A stretch of 64,000 bases of DNA. Source: Mucilaginibacter terrae. GTDB taxonomy: Bacteria; Bacteroidota; Bacteroidia; Sphingobacteriales; Sphingobacteriaceae. Below the pieces are notes generated by a model. It did not search any database. It was given only the letters and a program-made list of their open reading frames with translations, and was not told the origin of the DNA. Both the position numbers and the translations under genes were made by a program. Position 1 is the first letter of the stretch. Every line of letters starts with the position of its first letter. The stretch is taken from NCBI RefSeq assembly GCF_031951985.1, contig NZ_JAVLVU010000001.1, forward strand, positions 3,720,001 to 3,784,000, in the 5' to 3' direction. Shown here piece after piece: positions 60,784-64,000 of the stretch.

Positions 60784-61273
60784 TACTTAATATAACTGTA
60801 TACAAACGTGGTGTGTTGTGCGCGGTAGTGTAGTTTTTACAACACTGTGCTTTTTACAACCTCACCATTTATTTAACTGGTAGTTTATTGTTGCAGATGC
60901 ATAAAATTTTATATCTCCCAAAGTCAATAGCTTAGATTTTTTGACCCGGTTAAGCGGTAAAAATGGCTTAGTAATTGTTGCAAATGCGGTGTAATTTTGG
61001 GAGGGATGTGTGGTTTTCGTCAAAGAATAAATCTTAAACTTAAACACAATAAAAATGCAATCTAAAAATTTAAAAATGAGCAGGTTAAGTAGCTGTTGCA
61101 ACTTGTATAATAACTGTTTTAAGCCCTATAGTATACCACAAAAAAAAAGCTCTCGCAAATTTAAAATTTAATTTTTTAATCCGCTTTTTTTTCGAATATT
61201 CGATGTTCCGTATCGCTCTCATCTGCGAGCAGCAATGGGCTTTGGAAATCAGCATTTTATCTTTAAATGATAT
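60784..61273. other. Intergenic region upstream of dnaA
   Basis: About 490 nt of AT-rich sequence with A and T runs. No cluster of TTATCCACA-type DnaA boxes was found, and the two or three weak matches are not arranged as an origin. A TATCTTTA box at 61258-61265 may be a dnaA -7 element with a very short leader. Confidence 0.5.
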
Positions 61274-62701
61274 ATGGAAAAAACTTGTACTAATGTTTGG
61301 AATAGCTGCTTGCAGATTATTAAGGACAATATACCGACCCAAAGCTTCAAAACTTGGTTCGAGCCTATTAAGGCTTTGAGGTTGGATGGCAGCATTTTGA
61401 CCATACAGGTACCGAGTTTATTTTTTTACGAGTGGTTGGAGGAACATTACGTGGGGTTGTTACGTAAAACAATAAAAAAGCAGTTGGGCGATGATGGCCG
61501 GCTGGAGTATAACATTGTGGTAGAACAGTCGTCTTCTAATAAGCCTTACACCACCAATATGCCTTCTAACGGCAATGGTGCCGAGGCTAAAAATCAAAGC
61601 ATGCCGGTTCCTATCTCTTTAAATAAAGATATTAAGAACCCGTTTGTAATACCAGGCTTAAAAAAGCTGCATGTAGATCCGCAGTTAAATCAAAACTACA
61701 CTTTCGAAAACTTTGTAGAGGGAGATTGTAACCGTTTGGCGCGTTCAGCAGGTTATGCTGTGGCAGCTAAACCGGGTGGCACCTCATTTAACCCGCTTAT
61801 GATATATGGCGGCGTAGGTTTAGGTAAAACCCACCTGGCGCAAGCCATTGGTAACGAAATAAAACGTACCCTGCCCGATAAACTGGTGCTGTACGTATCG
61901 TGCGAAAAGTTTACCCAACAGTTTGTTGACGCCCTTAAGCATAATAACATAAATGATTTTGTGAACTTTTACCAGGCTATAGATGTACTCATTATGGATG
62001 ATGTGCACAACTTTGCCGGTAAAGAAAAAACACAGGATTTCTTCTTCCATATATTCAACCACCTGCACCAGTCTGGCCGCCAGCTGATCATTACATCTGA
62101 TAAAGCGCCTAAAGACCTGGCCGGTTTGGAAGAACGCCTATTGTCACGTTTTAAATGGGGCTTATCGGCCGATTTGCAAACGCCTGATCTGGAGACGCGC
62201 ATGGCTATACTCAAAAACAAAACTTACCAGGACGGTATTGAGCTGCCTGATGATGTGATTGAGTATGTAGCCCATAACATTGATAACAACATTCGTGAGC
62301 TGGAAGGTGCCATGGTATCATTACTGGCACAATCAACCTTAATGCGCAGGGAAATTGATTTGGCATTGGCTAAAGCGATGTTGAAAAACTTTGTAAAAAA
62401 TTCGGTTAAAGAAATTTCTATCGAGTATATACAAAGCCTGGTTTGCGAGTATTTTGAGGTACCGGTTGACATGGTGAAATCACAAACCCGCAAACGCGAA
62501 ATTGTACAGGCCCGCCAAATATCGATGTACCTGGCTAAAGCACATACCAAAAGTTCGCTTAAATCAATAGGCAACTTCTTTGGTGGTCGTGACCACTCTA
62601 CGGTGATCTATGCCTGTCAAACTGTTGAAGATTTGATCGATACCGACAAGAAATTCAAAGGTTATGTAGCCGACATTCAGAAGAAACTGAAAATGGCTTA
62701 A
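61274..62701 (+). CDS. dnaA: Chromosomal replication initiator DnaA
   Basis: A 475-residue DnaA. Domain I: VWNSCLQIIKDNIPTQSFKTW. Domain III: YTFENFVEGDCNRLARSA, Walker A GGVGLGKTHLAQAIG, Walker B VLIMDDVHNF, and sensor regions including LLSRFKWGL. Domain IV: helix-turn-helix and signature FFGGRDHSTVIYACQTVEDL, which reads DnaA boxes. Start MEKTCTNVW fits the family. A terminator follows at 62738. Confidence 0.98.
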   Translation: MEKTCTNVWNSCLQIIKDNIPTQSFKTWFEPIKALRLDGSILTIQVPSLFFYEWLEEHYVGLLRKTIKKQLGDDGRLEYNIVVEQSSSNKPYTTNMPSNGNGAEAKNQSMPVPISLNKDIKNPFVIPGLKKLHVDPQLNQNYTFENFVEGDCNRLARSAGYAVAAKPGGTSFNPLMIYGGVGLGKTHLAQAIGNEIKRTLPDKLVLYVSCEKFTQQFVDALKHNNINDFVNFYQAIDVLIMDDVHNFAGKEKTQDFFFHIFNHLHQSGRQLIITSDKAPKDLAGLEERLLSRFKWGLSADLQTPDLETRMAILKNKTYQDGIELPDDVIEYVAHNIDNNIRELEGAMVSLLAQSTLMRREIDLALAKAMLKNFVKNSVKEISIEYIQSLVCEYFEVPVDMVKSQTRKREIVQARQISMYLAKAHTKSSLKSIGNFFGGRDHSTVIYACQTVEDLIDTDKKFKGYVADIQKKLKMA

Positions 62702-62737
62702 TTCTTAATTCGTCCTTTTACTAACCAATTATAATCA

Positions 62738-62765
62738 GGCCCCGCCATTAGAGCGGGGCTTTTCT
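62738..62765 (+). terminator. Terminator after dnaA
   Basis: GCCCCGC pairs with GCGGGGC and TTTTCTTTT follows. Confidence 0.9.
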
Positions 62766-62811
62766 TTTAGGGTGAAATTTCTATATTAGTAAATACTTAC
62801 ACTTATCGCCC

Positions 62812-63270
62812 ATGAAAAGAATATCCATTATATTATTGCTTTGCCTATGTGCCGCAATGGCGCATGCCCAAAACAATGAGCACGAAGCCGTTAAAAAAGT
62901 AGTGAACGATATGTTTACCGCCATGCGCACCGGCGACACGGTACTACTCAAATCGGTTTTTGCACCTGATGTGGTTTTGCAAAGTGTAGCCAATAAAAAA
63001 GACGGAACCACAGCGCTAATAACCGAAAAGGCAGCAGGCTTTATTAAACAGGTAGGCACTCCGCACAAAGCCGTTTACGACGAACGCATCACCATAACAG
63101 ATGTGAAGATTGACGGCCCGCTGGCCAGCGTTTGGGCGCCCTATAGGTTCTATATAGGTACCACCTTTAGCCATTGTGGGGTAGACGTTTTTCAACTAAT
63201 GAAAACAGCTGCTGGCTGGAAGATCATCTACATAGTAGACACGCGTCGGAAGGATAATTGCGTAGAATAG
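62812..63270 (+). CDS. Exported SnoaL/NTF2-like protein
   Basis: A 152-residue protein with a signal peptide (about 1-19, AMAHAQ end). The rest is an NTF2-like cone fold: VVNDMFTAMRTGDTVLLKSV, FAPDVVLQS, and the closing VDVFQLMKTAAGWKIIYIVD with the typical xGWKI motif. This domain binds small ligands and some members are isomerases or dehydratases; no catalytic His-Asp pair could be fixed. It converges with the Uma2 pseudogene across a 4-nt gap. Confidence 0.85.
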   Translation: MKRISIILLLCLCAAMAHAQNNEHEAVKKVVNDMFTAMRTGDTVLLKSVFAPDVVLQSVANKKDGTTALITEKAAGFIKQVGTPHKAVYDERITITDVKIDGPLASVWAPYRFYIGTTFSHCGVDVFQLMKTAAGWKIIYIVDTRRKDNCVE

Positions 63271-63274
63271 GGAA

Positions 63275-63805
63275 TTAAAATGTTATCTCAAAATGGAGTT
63301 GCCTGATGGTTAGTTTACCATCAACAGTATCTGTTTGAGGCAAATACTTGCCATCCTGCAAAAGATAGTGCCAAACCTGTTTAGTTTCAGGGTCGATGAT
63401 GATGTATTCAGGTACAGCGTTTCGCTCATAAAGTTCGAGCTTACGTTCCTGATCGTGTATTTTATTGGTTGATAGTATTTCGACAACCAGGTCAGGGGCA
63501 CCTATAATGCCTTTTTTTTCGATGATATATTCGCGTTCTTTTGTAATGAAAAGCAGATCGGGGTGAATTACATTTTGTTCATAATTCAGGTAAACATCAC
63601 AAGGCGCAATAAATGTCTCTCCAAGTTGATATTCTTCGGTATGCAATTGTAGCTTGGCAAAAAGCTTTCCTAATAAGCGTTGATGATCAGTTGTAGGTTA
63701 AGGTGACATATAAAGTGTATTGTCAATTACTTCGCATAAAGTTCCCTCTGGTAGCATATTGAATACTTCCATAGCAGTACGGGGTATATCTGTAATGTAT
63801 TTCAT
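63275..63805 (-). pseudogene. Uma2-family nuclease-like gene interrupted by a stop codon
   Basis: Read from the ATG at 63805, the frame is open except for one TAA at 63698-63700. The N-terminal part is MKYITDIPRTAMEVFNMLPE and then YMSP, stop, PTTDHQRLL, where Uma2 proteins usually have SPAPT. The rest has PDLLFITKER, GAPDLVVEILS, KLELYERNAVPEYIIID and VWHYLLQ, which carry the PD-(D/E)xK-like core. One substitution explains the stop. The downstream 123 residues could only be made from an internal start. Confidence 0.85.
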
Positions 63806-63851
63806 GACAATAAACTAATATACTAATAATTGATAAAACGTTAAAATAGTT

Positions 63852-64000
63852 TTACCATTGTATGGCCTTCAACTTAGCAAGCGCGTAAAACAACGTACTT
63901 ACGTGCAATGCCTGTGTTATCTTGTTTTCGGCCAGGAGTTGCTTTACTTCATCAATAGTGTATTCTTCAACTATGATCTGCTCCTGCTCATCTAACTGTT
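63852..64000 (-). CDS. C-terminal end of a possible Nudix hydrolase, clipped by the window
   Basis: Only the last 48 codons lie in the window. The frame reads QLDEQEQIIVEEYTIDEVKQ, then LLAENKITQALHVSTLFYAL and AKLKAIQW before the stop. The pattern of acidic-hydrophobic strand, helix and closing helix is like the C-terminus of ADP-ribose pyrophosphatase-type Nudix enzymes. The Nudix box is outside the window, so this is a weak call. Confidence 0.45.
   Translation of the reverse strand, partial: QLDEQEQIIVEEYTIDEVKQLLAENKITQALHVSTLFYALAKLKAIQW

Noticed and set aside
60784..61273. Possible replication origin upstream of dnaA
   Set aside because: The region is AT-rich, but no cluster of TTATCCACA-type boxes is present, and in Bacteroidota the origin need not lie beside dnaA. 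GC-skew over the whole chromosome would be decisive.
61085..61342. 85-codon minus-strand ORF overlapping the dnaA start
   Set aside because: It overlaps the dnaA start antisense, has biased composition from A/T runs and no recognisable domain.

Overview
The window reads as a chromosomal segment of a Bacteroidota bacterium, most likely family Sphingobacteriaceae (Mucilaginibacter/Pedobacter-like). Supporting signs are sigma-ABfr type promoters (TTG, about 20 nt, TAnnTTTG), almost no Shine-Dalgarno sequences, many TlpA-like thioredoxins and outer-membrane barrels, LytTR/LytS signalling, an Ala/Glu-rich tail on ribosomal protein S16, and intergenic palindromic repeats of a kind common in this family. 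No rRNA, tRNA, CRISPR array, IS transposase or prophage was seen. Family and genus assignment is inference.

Layout. 0-5 kb: rhodanese pair, then a minus-strand operon of a urea-transporter/M23-peptidase fusion, a YaiO-like barrel and a TPR protein. 5-8.1 kb: a three-gene cassette of PqqD-like protein, ATP-grasp ligase and PLP-dependent decarboxylase. 8.2-11.4 kb: short TatA, pirin-like protein, a Tat-signal intradiol dioxygenase and a lone receiver domain, with 21-bp-spaced direct repeats in three intergenic regions. 11.6-20.6 kb: SulP transporter, LUD protein, FtsH, RsfS, biotin ligase, a DsbD system broken by a one-base frameshift, and phosphofructokinase. 21.8-25.7 kb: rpsP-rimM-trmD-rplS, interrupted by a membrane protein/XRE pair with its own operator. 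26-32.5 kb: a LytS kinase/TlpA thioredoxin/LytTR regulator operon, then an ECF sigma factor with an anti-sigma-like protein ending in an outer-membrane barrel. 32.7-39.2 kb: ileS-dksA-lspA, a lipoprotein, a HAD hydrolase. 39.2-45.9 kb: metF and metH under a SAM-I riboswitch, with a four-helix-bundle gene between terminal inverted repeats inserted between them. 46-54.7 kb: OmpW, Bax-inhibitor protein, OafA-type acyltransferase, Nth, ECF sigma, UvrA. 54.8-57.7 kb: a TPP-riboswitch operon of methyltransferase, HypE/ThiL-like, ThiE-like and Trm112-like genes. 57.8-64 kb: lipase, redoxin, HesB/IscA protein, DnaA, SnoaL-like protein, a nonsense-interrupted Uma2 gene and a clipped possible Nudix gene.

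Most promising for new biology: the TPP-riboswitch operon joining thiamine-type enzymes to a methyltransferase and a Trm112-like partner; the PqqD/ATP-grasp/decarboxylase cassette; the four-helix-bundle element with terminal inverted repeats; the dual-membrane anti-sigma protein; and the kinase-thioredoxin-regulator operon. All functions come from reading motifs by eye; no searches were run.
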